Assembly: GCA_017547065.1 (NCBI GenBank)
Contig: JAFYRC010000169.1
Span: forward strand, 1 to 20,850
DNA: 20,850 bases
Origin: Tidjanibacter sp.
GTDB lineage: Bacteria; Bacteroidota; Bacteroidia; Bacteroidales; Rikenellaceae
Direction: 5' to 3'
The notes beneath the pieces are model-generated. The model worked only from the letters and a program-made list of their open reading frames with translations. It had not been told where the DNA came from and ran no database searches. Below, in pieces: positions 8,325 to 18,700 of this stretch (position 1 is the first letter of the stretch; each line of letters opens with the position of its first letter). The position numbers and the translations under genes were made by a program.

Positions 8325-11315
8325 TTAGTTAAACGTAATGTTAATACCAAACAACACAGTTGCAACGGTGGGATAGAAGTCGCAGTAGTCGATACCTGCA
8401 CTCCACACGCTGTTGGTGTCAACCTCGGGATCCTGACCGCTATACTTGGTGATGGTCAACAAGTTCTGGCCGGTGATGTAGAAACGCATCTTCTCGATCG
8501 ACGAGTTCTCGGGAAGGTCGTAGGTGTAACCAATGGTAATGTTGTCGAGTTTGATGTAGGAACCATCCTCCAAGTAGTAGTCCGAGAAGCAAGCCTTGTT
8601 GGTGTAGACTACGTTTGTCCCATTAACATCCTTCATGAAGAGGTTGTCGGCCTGGGAAGGACGGGGACCGTATGCCCAGCGAGTGAGGTTCAACACGTCG
8701 TTACCATAGACACCACGGAAGAAGATGGTAGCGTCGATATTGTTGTAACGAACGGTGTTGTTCCAACCGAAGGTAAACAGAGGCTGTGCATTACCGATAA
8801 CCTGGCGGTAGGCATCAGCAGTGGTGTTCTCATCCACAACACCACCGGCAGGGGTCTCGTAGTACCATTTACCGGTCTGCTCGAAGTATTTCTTGTGGAG
8901 TTTGAAACCATAGAAAGCACCCACGCTCTCACCCTCGATAAGAATCTGGGTGGAGGTGTTCTGAATACCGTTCTCACCAACCCAACCCGACGAGGTCTCC
9001 TTGTAGTTGAAGCCCTTGCTGGGGTCGGAGAGTTTGGTGATGTAGTTGCGGTTGAATGCGATGGTGGGGGTCGATGTCCAAGTCAGGTTCTTGCTGCGAA
9101 TAATGTCAGCATTGAGAGCCAACTCTACACCATAGCTATCCATCTGACCTGCGTTGGCAAGCAGAGTAGGATACTGATAGGGAGGAGTGGGTACCTCGTA
9201 GTCCCACAAAAGGTCGCGGGTCTGACGATAGTAAACATCGAAGCTACCATACAGGCGGTTGTCCATAACCGAATAGTCAACACCGAGGTTGTACTCATAC
9301 TTCTTCTCCCAACGGAGGTCGGGGTTTACATTCTGGCTTACACCATAGGTGTAAACATAAGCGCCGTTGTACCAGAAGGTACCACCATTGGAGAGCATTG
9401 CCACCGAACGGAGGTCGCTGGCGAGGTTGTTACCAGTAACACCCCAACCCAAACGAACTTTCAGGTCGTTGATAGCGTCGTTGTTCTGCATGAACTCCTC
9501 CTGGTTGAGGCGCCAACCGAACGAAACTGCGGGGAACCAACCCCACTTATGGTTAGCACCGAAACGGCTCGAACCCTCACGACGAATCGAAGCTGAAACG
9601 AGGTACTTGCCATCGAACGAGTAATTTACACGACCGAAGGCAGCAGCCAACACGTTGGAGTTACGGTAGGACGAAGCGGTCAGGTAGGTCTTCTCTGCAT
9701 CACCGTTACCAATCTGGTAGTATTTCATGCTGGCAGTGGGGAAACCTTTGTTCGACACGCTCATACCGTCATACATAAAGTTTTGGTAGGAAACACCAGC
9801 AACTGCGGTCAAGCTGTGACCACCCGACGACCAAGCGTAGTCGAGAGTTGCCTCAAAGAGTTTGCTACGGCTCTTGTCGGTGCTACGACCGGCCTTACCC
9901 GAGCCCTCGATATCGGTGTTGATAACACCATTGTACCAGTAGGAAGTGTTGTCACCCTCCTCAACTGCACCAAAGGCGCTGAGTTTCAAACCGGGCAAGA
10001 GGTTGTAAGAAGCCTTCACTGAACCACGGAAGAAGTTGCCATCCTGGTAGCTCTCCCTGTTGTTCATATTCTCCACGGGGTTGGTCAAGCCGGTACCCTG
10101 GGGCTGATAGTAACCATTCTTCTGGCTATTGTCGTAGATGGGATAGGTGGGGTTCAGGATTGCAGCCTGCTTGAAGTCACCACAGAAGTAGTCGTTGCGG
10201 TAGTCCATATACGAAAGGTCGTACTGCAACTCTAATTTACCATTGAGGGCTTTCTGCGAAGCAGCAATTTTGGCCATTACCTCCTCACGGTTGGAGGTCT
10301 TTGCAATACCCTGTGCATCTTTGTAGGCCACCGAAGCACGGTAGTTGAAGTTGCTTGCCGAGCCGGTGATTGCCACATTGTGGTTCTGGGTGGTTGCAAC
10401 GTCGCGGCAAAGAGCGTCCATCCAATCGGTCAACTCCACCTCGCCAGCGGCATTCTCGATGATGGTGGGTTTGATAAGACCACCGGTGGTCTGCTCGAGG
10501 TTCACAAACTCCTCGGGAGTTGCCATACCCATATCGCCATTGCGTACCGAAGCCGAAACATAGCCCGAGTACTCAACCGAGGTTTTAGCCTCGTTGGAGA
10601 AGTTCTCGCCACGTTTGGTGGTGATGATGATTACACCATTGGTACCACGAGTACCATAGATTGCAGCTGCCGAACCGTCCTTCAACACGTCCATCGAAGC
10701 AATCTCATCGTTGGAGATGTTGTCGATGCTGCTCACGGGCACACCATCAACGATGAACAGAGGCGAAGTGCCAGCACCCTTATCGAGGGTGGAGAAACCA
10801 CGAATCTGCATACTGTAACCGGTGCTGGTGGGGTCCGAAGAGGTCTTGATAATGTTCAGACCTGCAACCTTACCCTGCAACATACCAACGGGGTTGGTCT
10901 TCACACCCTGGTTGAAGTCCTCCGACTTGATCGAAGCAACCGAACCGGTAACCTCTTTTTTCTTCTGCGAGCCATAACCCACCATCACAATCTCCTCAAT
11001 CTGCTCTGCGATCTCACTCATCACAAAGTTGATTGTGGTACTTTTTGCTTCGGGATCGTAAATCTCTGTGTAACCCATACACTCAACAAGGAGGGTTGCT
11101 GCAGCATCCACTTTGATGGTATAAGCACCATCAACGCCGGTAACTGTTCCGAGGCCACTCTTCATGTCCATCACTGTTGCACCGATGATGGCCTCGCCTT
11201 TGGCATCCTTCACCACACCCGACACCGAGAGGGTCTGTGCCGAAGCGGCCAGACTCACGAGGGTCAAAGCAAGTGTCAGAAGGAGGCTCTTAAAAACCTG
11301 TAAAAGTTTCAACAT
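8325..11315 (-). CDS. susC: SusC-type TonB-dependent oligosaccharide transporter
   Basis: This 996-residue outer-membrane transporter begins with a signal peptide (1-26, ending ASAQ). A carboxypeptidase-D-like beta domain follows (about 29-100, VSGVVKDAKGEAIIGATV). Then come the TonB-box region EEIVMVGYGSQKK (107-119) and the plug domain to about 236, with the hallmark DVLKDGSAAAIYGTRG at 209-224. The remainder is a 22-strand barrel that ends in the expected aromatic-terminated strand (GINITFN). It should import maltooligosaccharides using TonB/ExbBD energy supplied from elsewhere. It is first in a transcript with susD and susE. A promoter candidate, a shared AT-rich element and a small palindrome lie in the 202-base gap upstream. 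Length and layout are ordinary for SusC of starch systems. Confidence 0.96.
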   Translation of the reverse strand: MLKLLQVFKSLLLTLALTLVSLAASAQTLSVSGVVKDAKGEAIIGATVMDMKSGLGTVTGVDGAYTIKVDAAATLLVECMGYTEIYDPEAKSTTINFVMSEIAEQIEEIVMVGYGSQKKKEVTGSVASIKSEDFNQGVKTNPVGMLQGKVAGLNIIKTSSDPTSTGYSMQIRGFSTLDKGAGTSPLFIVDGVPVSSIDNISNDEIASMDVLKDGSAAAIYGTRGTNGVIIITTKRGENFSNEAKTSVEYSGYVSASVRNGDMGMATPEEFVNLEQTTGGLIKPTIIENAAGEVELTDWMDALCRDVATTQNHNVAITGSASNFNYRASVAYKDAQGIAKTSNREEVMAKIAASQKALNGKLELQYDLSYMDYRNDYFCGDFKQAAILNPTYPIYDNSQKNGYYQPQGTGLTNPVENMNNRESYQDGNFFRGSVKASYNLLPGLKLSAFGAVEEGDNTSYWYNGVINTDIEGSGKAGRSTDKSRSKLFEATLDYAWSSGGHSLTAVAGVSYQNFMYDGMSVSNKGFPTASMKYYQIGNGDAEKTYLTASSYRNSNVLAAAFGRVNYSFDGKYLVSASIRREGSSRFGANHKWGWFPAVSFGWRLNQEEFMQNNDAINDLKVRLGWGVTGNNLASDLRSVAMLSNGGTFWYNGAYVYTYGVSQNVNPDLRWEKKYEYNLGVDYSVMDNRLYGSFDVYYRQTRDLLWDYEVPTPPYQYPTLLANAGQMDSYGVELALNADIIRSKNLTWTSTPTIAFNRNYITKLSDPSKGFNYKETSSGWVGENGIQNTSTQILIEGESVGAFYGFKLHKKYFEQTGKWYYETPAGGVVDENTTADAYRQVIGNAQPLFTFGWNNTVRYNNIDATIFFRGVYGNDVLNLTRWAYGPRPSQADNLFMKDVNGTNVVYTNKACFSDYYLEDGSYIKLDNITIGYTYDLPENSSIEKMRFYITGQNLLTITKYSGQDPEVDTNSVWSAGIDYCDFYPTVATVLFGINITFN

Positions 11316-11373
11316 AAGCCGTTAAGTATAAAATAATTTAAGTTAAAGTTTTCTCTTTAGGTTGTTACCACAT

Positions 11374-11381
11374 TAGGCCTA
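11374..11381. promoter_or_regulatory. Small palindrome at the predicted susC transcription start
   Basis: TAGGCCTA is a perfect 8-base palindrome placed 3 bases downstream of the -7 box on the minus strand, at the expected start of transcription. The wider segment is flanked by GTTGT and ACAAC. Function is unknown. Confidence 0.3.
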
Positions 11382-11384
11382 CAA

Positions 11385-11416
11385 CAAAAGTATATATTTA
11401 TATATAAGGTAGCAAC
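11385..11416 (-). promoter_or_regulatory. Promoter of susC-D-E
   Basis: On the minus strand TACTTTTG (11392-11385) fits TAnnTTTG exactly. Twenty bases upstream is GTTG (11416-11413), three of four bases of TTTG. The predicted leader is about 60 bases. An AT-rich candidate operator fills the spacer. Confidence 0.6.
11391..11410. promoter_or_regulatory. AT-rich element upstream of susC, shared with the MFS gene
   Basis: Plus-strand TATATATTTATATATAAGGT matches the element at 20601-20620 in 16 of 20 positions, including an identical 9-base end ATATAAGGT. It starts 76 bases before the susC ATG. It lies between the -33 and -7 boxes, so a protein bound here would affect promoter use directly. Confidence 0.5.
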
Positions 11417-11443
11417 ATTTGTGTTCAACTTGCAATTTTTGGG

Positions 11444-11479
11444 CGACGAACTACCCGTTTTTACTGACGGGCAGTGTCG
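11444..11479. other. Imperfect stem-loop between malQ and susC
   Basis: CGAC-(GA)-ACT-A-CCCGT and ACGGG-C-AGT-GTCG can pair over twelve base pairs with one mismatch and one two-base bulge around an 8-base loop. It follows the malQ stop codon by about 40 bases in the direction of transcription. No T-run follows on the minus strand, so it may be a weak terminator, a processing site or a barrier between the two transcripts. Confidence 0.45.
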
Positions 11480-11517
11480 CTTTTCGTCCACATTATCGCA
11501 GTAAAACACCCCTTCTA

Positions 11518-13821
11518 TTATCGTCCCGAAGCCTCAATCTTCGACTTGATTGTGGCGTTCAATTCGCCCTCCTCGAGGAGCTGTTCCAGCGAGAGGTGCA
11601 TTCTGTAACGCCAGTAGTGATTGGGGATTGCAGGGATGTTGATACGCTCACTATCGATGTCTGCCTTACGCAACCTCTCGTCCATCGAGATCCAATCCTG
11701 CAAAGGAAGGATGGTGAGAATTGCGGGCGAGCAGAGGTGGTTATTCACGATGGTTGCACACAACTCACCGCCCAACTCCTCGGGAGCGATGCCCTGCTTC
11801 CAGAGAATCTCGTTGTAGTACTTCTGCGAGGTTGCCCTATCCTCCTTCCACCAGCCACGGATGGTGCTGGTGTCGTGCGAACCGGTGGTGCACACACAAG
11901 CATAGGGGTAGCGGTTTGTGTAGCCAAACTCGATGGTGGGGTCTTTGGGCATCCTCTGTACCTCCAATGAGAGGATACCGAGGTTTTGCATCACGGGACC
12001 CACGCAGTCGGGTACCATACCGAGGTCCTCACCGCAGCACATCATGTTGGTTGCGTCCACCAAAGCGGGCAATTTTTCCATTGCCAATGCGCCCCAGAAA
12101 TCGTTGTGACGACGGTAGAAGAAGTCGTTGTAGAGTTCGTTGAACCTCTCCTTCTCCCAATCCGACAACCACTCATAGCTCTTGGTCTGCTGTGCAGCAA
12201 TACGGGGGTGGAAGTGACCGGGCTTACGGGGATCCTCAATAAATAGCACCTCACCGGTGAGGCCATACAGGGCCCTCATAGCCTTCTCGTTTACGCCGTC
12301 CAGAGCCTCGCGAATCTTACGCTGGGTGTCGTAGTCGGGTTTGAGCGAATAGTATCCATTGTCCTTGTAGTCCAAGTAGGGGGTCCAATCCTCCTCACCG
12401 AAATACTCGTGGAGGTAGTTGTGGTGAATCTGGGGCAACAAGTAGCGGTCCCTGTTCATAGGCATACCCCTCTGTGCCAACTCATCGTAGCTGAAAGGCA
12501 TGGCGGGGTTGAAGTAGCCCAAGAGGCCAACCACCGAATCCATAGGGATCTCCCAGATGCGGAAGAAGCCAAGGATGTGGTCGATACGGTAAAGGTCGAA
12601 GTAGTCTGCCATCTTCTCAAAGCGGCGTTTCCACCAAGCGTAGCCGTCCTGAGCCATAACCTCCCAGTTGTAGGTGGGGAAGCCCCAGTTCTGACCATCG
12701 GCCGAGAAATCATCTGGTGGCGCACCCGCCTGGCAATTCATATTGAAGAGCCTTGCGTCGCTCCAAGCCTCCACAGAGTCGCGCGAGATACCGATTGGAA
12801 TATCGCCTTTGAGCACCACGCCCAACGAGCGGCAGTAGGCCACACTATCTTTGAGCTGGCGGTCGAGCTGGAACTGCACCCAATAGTAGAGGGCAACCTT
12901 GCTGTAATCCTCAAAACTCTCGCTTGTGAGCTTCTCAACGAGCTTCTTGCTGTACTTTTTCTCACGGCCCCACATCTCAAAGTAGGCGGTCTGGTATTTA
13001 TCCCTCAGGTAGCAGAAGGCAGCATAGTCCTTGAGCCAGTCCTTGTTAGCCTCGAAGAAGGCAGCGAAGGCTTTGGTTTTGAGGGTACGCTTACCGCTGC
13101 GAGCAAACTCCTTGCGGATGAAATCCCACTTAATAGCGCTCACAGCATCGTAGTCCACAAATTCGAGGGCGTTCACCTTCTCAATCTCCTCACCCTTGGC
13201 ACCGAGCTCTACAATCGAGAGGTACATGGGGTTGAGTGCGAAGATGGAGATGGAGCTGTAAGGATATGAATCCTTCCAAGTGCGGGTCATTGTGGTGTCA
13301 TTGATGGGGAGGATCTGGATAATCTTCTGGCCGGTAGCCACAGCCCAATCACCCATCTTCTTCAAGTCCACAAAGTCACCAATACCCTGGCTCTGGTTGC
13401 TACGCAACGAGAATACGGGGATTGCCACACCGGCACCCTTCCAGCCAAACTGGCCACGGAAGTGGGCGTCGATGTGCTCGCTACCCTGCTCGCCACAGAG
13501 GAAGTAGCGACGGTTGTAGCCCTCCTCCCACCATACATTTCCACTCTCCTTAACGATGAATTTGTACTCAAACTCGTCGCCAAGACTCTTCATGTCAAGT
13601 GCGATGGTCCAATAGGGGTACGACTCTATGGTCAAAGGCAGAGCCTTCTCCACGTCCCAGCAACCGAGAGCCTCCACACTGCCCACAATGTAGAGCCTCT
13701 GTGTGGGCCTCTGTATGGGAGCGTTCACTCTGAACGAGAGGATCTGCTTTGCCCTACACGCCTGTGCCTTCTCCGCGGGGAAGAAGGTGGCAAAGGGCGA
13801 AGTTTCATAAATGTTCTTCAT
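11518..13821 (-). CDS. malQ: 4-alpha-glucanotransferase (GH77) with N-terminal CBM20
   Basis: This 767-residue enzyme has no signal peptide and so should be cytoplasmic. Residues about 25-120 are a CBM20 starch-binding domain: LYIVGSVEALGCW with W55, YPYW with W71, feYKFIV, and W97-W98-E-x-G-x-NRR. The GH77 domain follows, with KGDIPIG (338-344), GAPPDDFS, WGFPTYNW and the nucleophile segment YRIDHILGFFR (D414). The acid/base is in CCGEDLG (E598) and the third acidic residue in GSHDTST (D650). It transfers maltosyl or longer chains between maltodextrins, releasing glucose. The architecture resembles plant DPE2, but as I recall that type and many Bacteroides homologues carry two CBM20 domains and are near 890 residues; here only one is present. 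It follows susA by 33 bases and is probably the last gene of the MFS transcript. Confidence 0.93.
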   Translation of the reverse strand: MKNIYETSPFATFFPAEKAQACRAKQILSFRVNAPIQRPTQRLYIVGSVEALGCWDVEKALPLTIESYPYWTIALDMKSLGDEFEYKFIVKESGNVWWEEGYNRRYFLCGEQGSEHIDAHFRGQFGWKGAGVAIPVFSLRSNQSQGIGDFVDLKKMGDWAVATGQKIIQILPINDTTMTRTWKDSYPYSSISIFALNPMYLSIVELGAKGEEIEKVNALEFVDYDAVSAIKWDFIRKEFARSGKRTLKTKAFAAFFEANKDWLKDYAAFCYLRDKYQTAYFEMWGREKKYSKKLVEKLTSESFEDYSKVALYYWVQFQLDRQLKDSVAYCRSLGVVLKGDIPIGISRDSVEAWSDARLFNMNCQAGAPPDDFSADGQNWGFPTYNWEVMAQDGYAWWKRRFEKMADYFDLYRIDHILGFFRIWEIPMDSVVGLLGYFNPAMPFSYDELAQRGMPMNRDRYLLPQIHHNYLHEYFGEEDWTPYLDYKDNGYYSLKPDYDTQRKIREALDGVNEKAMRALYGLTGEVLFIEDPRKPGHFHPRIAAQQTKSYEWLSDWEKERFNELYNDFFYRRHNDFWGALAMEKLPALVDATNMMCCGEDLGMVPDCVGPVMQNLGILSLEVQRMPKDPTIEFGYTNRYPYACVCTTGSHDTSTIRGWWKEDRATSQKYYNEILWKQGIAPEELGGELCATIVNNHLCSPAILTILPLQDWISMDERLRKADIDSERINIPAIPNHYWRYRMHLSLEQLLEEGELNATIKSKIEASGR

Positions 13822-13854
13822 ATCTTATGGTCAAATAAAAAATACTTGATGTGT

Positions 13855-15693
13855 TTACTTTACAAACTCTATAACGTCGCAACCATAGGCCTCAACCTCC
13901 TCCGAGCCTGAAGCGGTTACGCTCTTGCCGGTGAGGATGCTGCGACCCACCATACCTGCGGGAATAACCTCCTCATAGTCACTCCAAGTGAGGGGTCGGC
14001 CCTCGCCTGCAAAGTTGGTGATGGTCAACACAACCTTCTCGTCATTGTAGCGAGCGAAAACATAGAGGTTGTCGGTACGGTAGAACTGGGTGAGCTTACC
14101 GCTCTGCACCACGGGCTCCGAAGTGCGATAGCGGAGCAGCGTGCGGGTGTGCTCAAAGGCTGCCTGCTCGTCGGCAGTACGGCCCTCGGCGGTAAACTTA
14201 TTGTTCACGTCGCCCTTCCAGCCACCCTCAAACTCCTTGCGCGAGCCACCGTGGCCCATCGACATATCGCTCGAACGCATCATAATCTCGGTGCCATAAA
14301 GCAATTGAGGCACACCACGGGTCATCGAGATGATTGCCATACCGATTTTGTACTTCCTGAGGTCGCCCTCGATGGTATCAGCAAAACGCTCGATATCGTG
14401 GTTATCCAAGAAGGTCAAGAGCGTGTTGGGGTTGCCGTAAAGAAAATCCTGCACGAGCGAAGTGTAGACACCGTGACCGCCCCACATCCAGCCGTCGGGC
14501 TGTTTGGAAAGGCCCTGAGAGATCTTCTCTTGCAGGGGGAAGTCCATAACCGAAGGCAGGCCACTCGAGTATCCATCGCGGTTGTTGCTGGCACCCTCCC
14601 AGTAGGCACAAATGGCAGGAACGGCATTCCAGCACTCACCCACAATATTGAGGTTGGGGTACTCGTTGAGAATTGCACGGGTCCAGCGAGCCATGGTCCA
14701 CTTCTCGTTGTAGGGGAAGGTATCCACCCTCAGACCATCCAGGTCGGCCCACTCGATCCACCAACAATAGAGCTGGCAGAAATAGTTGAACACGAGAGGA
14801 TTCTCCAAGTTCATGTCGGGCATTGAGTAGTCAAACCAACCCTCCTCCATCATTTTATGATCGCGGGTAGAGCGGTTTACGGGGTCGGCCTGCATCATCC
14901 AACCGTGGTTGGTGATGAGGGGCTTGTCGCCATTGTGTACCCAGTCGCTCGAAGGGAAGTCGCCTGCCCACCAGTGAGCCGTACCGCAGTGGTTTGTTAC
15001 CACGTCGAAAATCATCTTGATACCCCTCTTGTGGCCCTCGGCTACGAGCTCCTTGTAAAGTTCGTTGGAGCCATAACGGGGGTCGATGTGGTAGTAGTCA
15101 GAGCAGGAGTAGCCGTGGTAGGACGCAAAACCCTCGTTGTCGAGCGTGAGGGGAGTGTTCCAAATGGCAGTTACACCCAGGTCGGCCAAGTAGTCGAGGT
15201 GGTCGATAATACCCTGAATGTCGCCACCGTGACGGCCAAAGGGCTCCTGACGGTTGCAAGGCTCGGCACACTCAGCAACGGTGTCGTTGCTCTCGTCGCC
15301 GTTGGCAAACCTATCGGGCATAATCAGGTATACAACATCCTTTGCACTAAAACTCTCCCTTTCGGCCGAGCCCTCACGACGGTTGTCGATGTGGTATGCA
15401 AAGGTGTGTTTCTTACGACCCTTGGTAAGTGTAATATTCCAATCTCCTGCCTTCTTCACATCCAGGTCGAGGAAGAGGTAGTTGGGATTGTCGGTGCGGA
15501 TGATGCTTTTGAGGGTAAGGCCCTCGCCATCCACACTCACCTCCGAGCCGGCAATCTGCTCGCCGTGGAGCATAAGCTGGAGGGGAGTTTTCATATCGGT
15601 AAACCACGAAATGGGCTCCACGCGATCAACCTTCTGTGCACTCAGCGAGAGTGCACAGAGGGCTGTCATAAGGGTTACGAAAATTCGTTTCAT
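13855..15693 (-). CDS. susA: Periplasmic GH13 neopullulanase, SusA type
   Basis: This 612-residue enzyme has a signal peptidase I leader (1-19, ending LSLSA-QK) and no lipobox, placing it in the periplasm. An N-terminal beta domain (about 22-105) is of the cyclomaltodextrinase type. The GH13 barrel shows MPDRFANGD (125-133), region I DVVTNH (230-235), region II GLRVDTFPY with nucleophile D324, region III NIVGECW with acid E353, and region IV FLDNHD with D433. The size agrees with SusA of B. thetaiotaomicron (about 617 residues), which hydrolyses maltooligosaccharides and pullulan in the periplasm. It lies between the surface amylase (25 bases upstream) and malQ (33 bases downstream) in one transcript. 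Being in the same transcript as the MFS carrier and malQ, rather than next to susB as in the classical order, is a rearrangement. Confidence 0.93.
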   Translation of the reverse strand: MKRIFVTLMTALCALSLSAQKVDRVEPISWFTDMKTPLQLMLHGEQIAGSEVSVDGEGLTLKSIIRTDNPNYLFLDLDVKKAGDWNITLTKGRKKHTFAYHIDNRREGSAERESFSAKDVVYLIMPDRFANGDESNDTVAECAEPCNRQEPFGRHGGDIQGIIDHLDYLADLGVTAIWNTPLTLDNEGFASYHGYSCSDYYHIDPRYGSNELYKELVAEGHKRGIKMIFDVVTNHCGTAHWWAGDFPSSDWVHNGDKPLITNHGWMMQADPVNRSTRDHKMMEEGWFDYSMPDMNLENPLVFNYFCQLYCWWIEWADLDGLRVDTFPYNEKWTMARWTRAILNEYPNLNIVGECWNAVPAICAYWEGASNNRDGYSSGLPSVMDFPLQEKISQGLSKQPDGWMWGGHGVYTSLVQDFLYGNPNTLLTFLDNHDIERFADTIEGDLRKYKIGMAIISMTRGVPQLLYGTEIMMRSSDMSMGHGGSRKEFEGGWKGDVNNKFTAEGRTADEQAAFEHTRTLLRYRTSEPVVQSGKLTQFYRTDNLYVFARYNDEKVVLTITNFAGEGRPLTWSDYEEVIPAGMVGRSILTGKSVTASGSEEVEAYGCDVIEFVK

Positions 15694-15718
15694 CTGTTAT
15701 TTTCTCTGAGAACAGTGC

Positions 15719-18700
15719 TTATTTAATCTTCACAAGAACGATGTATTCGTGTGCTCCGAGAGTTACGTTATAAGTAGAGCCAAGAGTTACTTTCTGACCG
15801 GTAATAAGGTTGGTCCACTCGCCCGTATCGGGAACATTCACGGTAGTCGAAGCGCTTGCGGTGCTCTGGTTGGCCACCACGATAACACCACCGTGATTAT
15901 TGCTCAACACGAGAGTCTTTTTACCCATCGAGCTGTCGCCCACACTCCAAGTCTTGCGCTCCTTGTCGCCAGAATCGGACGAGAAAATCTGGGGATTATC
16001 GGTACGGAACGAGATAATCTTGCAGAGGTTCTCATAGAGGGCAACACGGTTGGTGTGCTTATCGTAGCCGAGCTTCCAAGGGTTGGGTTTGCGGTGGGTA
16101 CGATACTCGTCGCCGCTACCAAGCACACCCTGGTCGTTCATGTTGATGGAGTAGTCGTAGGCCAACTCACCAAACTGCCACATCATCTTGGGATAGGGTG
16201 CAAGGTATTCCAGAGCATAAAGACCGGTCAACTGGTTTACAACATTCTGCGAAATGTAGTTGTTTTTGAGAGGAGTCTGACCGTAGGTCTTAATCTTGTA
16301 AGCAACCCTCTCCTCGTCGTGGCTCTCTGCAAAGCCCACGCGACCATAGGCACTCACGCCCGAGAAGTTGCTCTTGTCGTTGCCGGTCCAACCCATACCG
16401 CTCTCGCACGAGGCGTTGTTGGCATTACGCCAAAGCATAATATTCTTGTAAGCTGCAAGCTCATTCTCCTCGGCGCCATCGCAGAAGTGCTCAAAGATAA
16501 TGTAAGCATCCTCCGACACCTCACGGATTGCGTCAGCATAGCCCTTCAAGAAACCGATACGCTGCGACGAGTAGCCACTTGCATCGTAGTTGCTAGGGTT
16601 CTGAACGAAGCCCTTGGTAAGGTCGAAACGGTAACCATCAATATTGTACTCTTTGAGCCAGAACTGCAACACCTCATTGATGTAGGAGCGAGTCTTGTGG
16701 TAGGTGTGGTTCAGGTCGTGGTATACACTCCAATTGTGGGGAGCGTCCACGTTGAAGAATGGGTTGTCCGAAGCGGTCTTGTTTGCCGACGAGTTCCACC
16801 ACATCTTTGCCCAGGGGAACTGACCCGTGGTGTGGTTGAACACAACGTCCAAAATCACTGCGATACCCCTCTTGTGGCACTCATCCACAAACCTCTTATA
16901 CTCATCCTTGGGACCATAGGCCTTATCGGGAGCAAAGTAGAAACAGGGGTTGTAGCCCCACGAGTCGTTGCCGTCAAACTCCTGAACGGGCAACAGCTCG
17001 ATGGCATTCACGCCAAGTTTATCGAGGTAGTCGAGTTTCTCGATGGCTGCACGGAGAGTACCCTCCTCGGTAAAGTCACGCAGGAGGAGCTCGTAGATTA
17101 CCAGCGAGTTGTTGTTGGGACGCTTAAAGTTGGTCACCTGCCAGTTATACTGTTTTGTCGAGGTGGTGAACACCGAAACAATGTCGGTAGTCTCCGCAGG
17201 GAAGGGTTTCAAGTTGGGATAGATCTCGGTAGGAACGCCGTTTACCTGGTTGATCCACTTGTCGTTCCAGGGGTCGAGAATCTTCTCGCAGTAGGGGTCG
17301 CCCACCTTAACCTTACCATCCACAAGGTACTGGTAGCCATACTCGGTCTCGGCCGACAAACCACTAACGGTAGTCCAGAAGTAGTCACCATCCTTGTGCA
17401 TCATAAAGGCATTCGAGGGTGCATATTCATTGAAGTCACCGAGCAGAACAATCTGCTGTTTACCGGGAGCGAAGAGCACGAAGGTTGCCTCCTCGCCACT
17501 CACGGTAACACCATCTTTTGCACCTGCGGGACGTGCAAACTGTTTGGTCTCGCCCAGAGCAGCCACCGATACAGAGGTGTAGGTGTGCTCCGCTTTGTCG
17601 TTGGTTGCGGTTGCACCAAACACCACATCGCAGGGCTCAGTGAAGGTATAGTCGTAGTTAATCTCTCCGTTGGTGGAGGTCGAAACCTCCTGACCATTCA
17701 TTTCGAGCGAGAGGTTGGTGGAGTTCTGTGCAACAACCCTAACGCTCACCTTGTCGCCAACCTTGTAGAGGTCGCCGTGGGTGGGCGAGATGAACGACAC
17801 AGCAAGAGCATCGGCATCCACGAGGTCAACGAAGATGTCGCTACCGTTGTTCTTAATCTCGGGGGAGCCGTTAGCGCCACGGAATACAAATGCAAGCTGG
17901 AGAATCTCCTCGCCGGCAGGCACACCGTAGAACACCCTTGCGCCATAGGGGATAACCATTGCATAGATACCATTGCCAACGTGAGTGAGTTTGCAATCGT
18001 CGGCGTTCACGCTCCAATCGTGCTTAACATACTTCCAGTCGCCACCGCTGGTGCTCTTGTTGGTGATCACACCTGTGTGAGCATAGAGAGCTGCACCTGC
18101 TTTGAGGTCGGTACCGTTGGTGTTAACCACCACAACGATATCGTCAGTGGTGTCGGAGATAATCTCAGGAAGGGTTGCAATCAAGGGCCACTGAAGAGTG
18201 GGGTCTACATCGTCAATGGAGTAGCTATCCTTGATGATAACATCGTTGTCGATGCGGTCAAACACCATGTCCTCATTCTCCACAACCCAGTCGCTGATGG
18301 TGGGAGTAAACTGAGCATTGACACTCTCTTTGTCAAGTTTGAGGTCGAGGGTGTAAGCCATACCCGACTTAAAGTTGGTGGGAGACATCTCAAACTGGAA
18401 ACGCTTGCCCGAGGCTGTCATCACCGTGATTGTGGTGTTGGCAGCATGCTGGGGAGCAACGATGAGTGCATATCCAGTCTTGCTACCCAATGAAATAGAT
18501 GCAGGAGTAAAGTCTGCTACGGTGGTATTCGTCACAATCTCTTTCTCGCTATACTTGTAGGTTGCGCCATCAGCCAGATTCGACACGCTCACCGACTCGA
18601 TAACCTCGCCACTTGTGGTGTCGAAGAGCATAACGAGTTTCGAGAAGAGGTGCCTAAAAGGAAGGTGCACGGCCTCTTTGGTGGGCTTCGACGAAGCAAA

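Noticed and set aside
15694..15718. Small inverted repeat TTCTC-T-GAGAA between the amylase and susA
   Set aside because: Arms of five bases with one spacer base cannot form an RNA loop and are expected by chance in such a gap.
15749..18493. A 914-codon open frame on the plus strand opposite the amylase gene
   Set aside because: It is fully antisense to a gene with clear catalytic motifs and a lipobox, has no recognisable domain, and long antisense frames also face susD, susC, susB and malQ. Codon bias of the real genes explains them.
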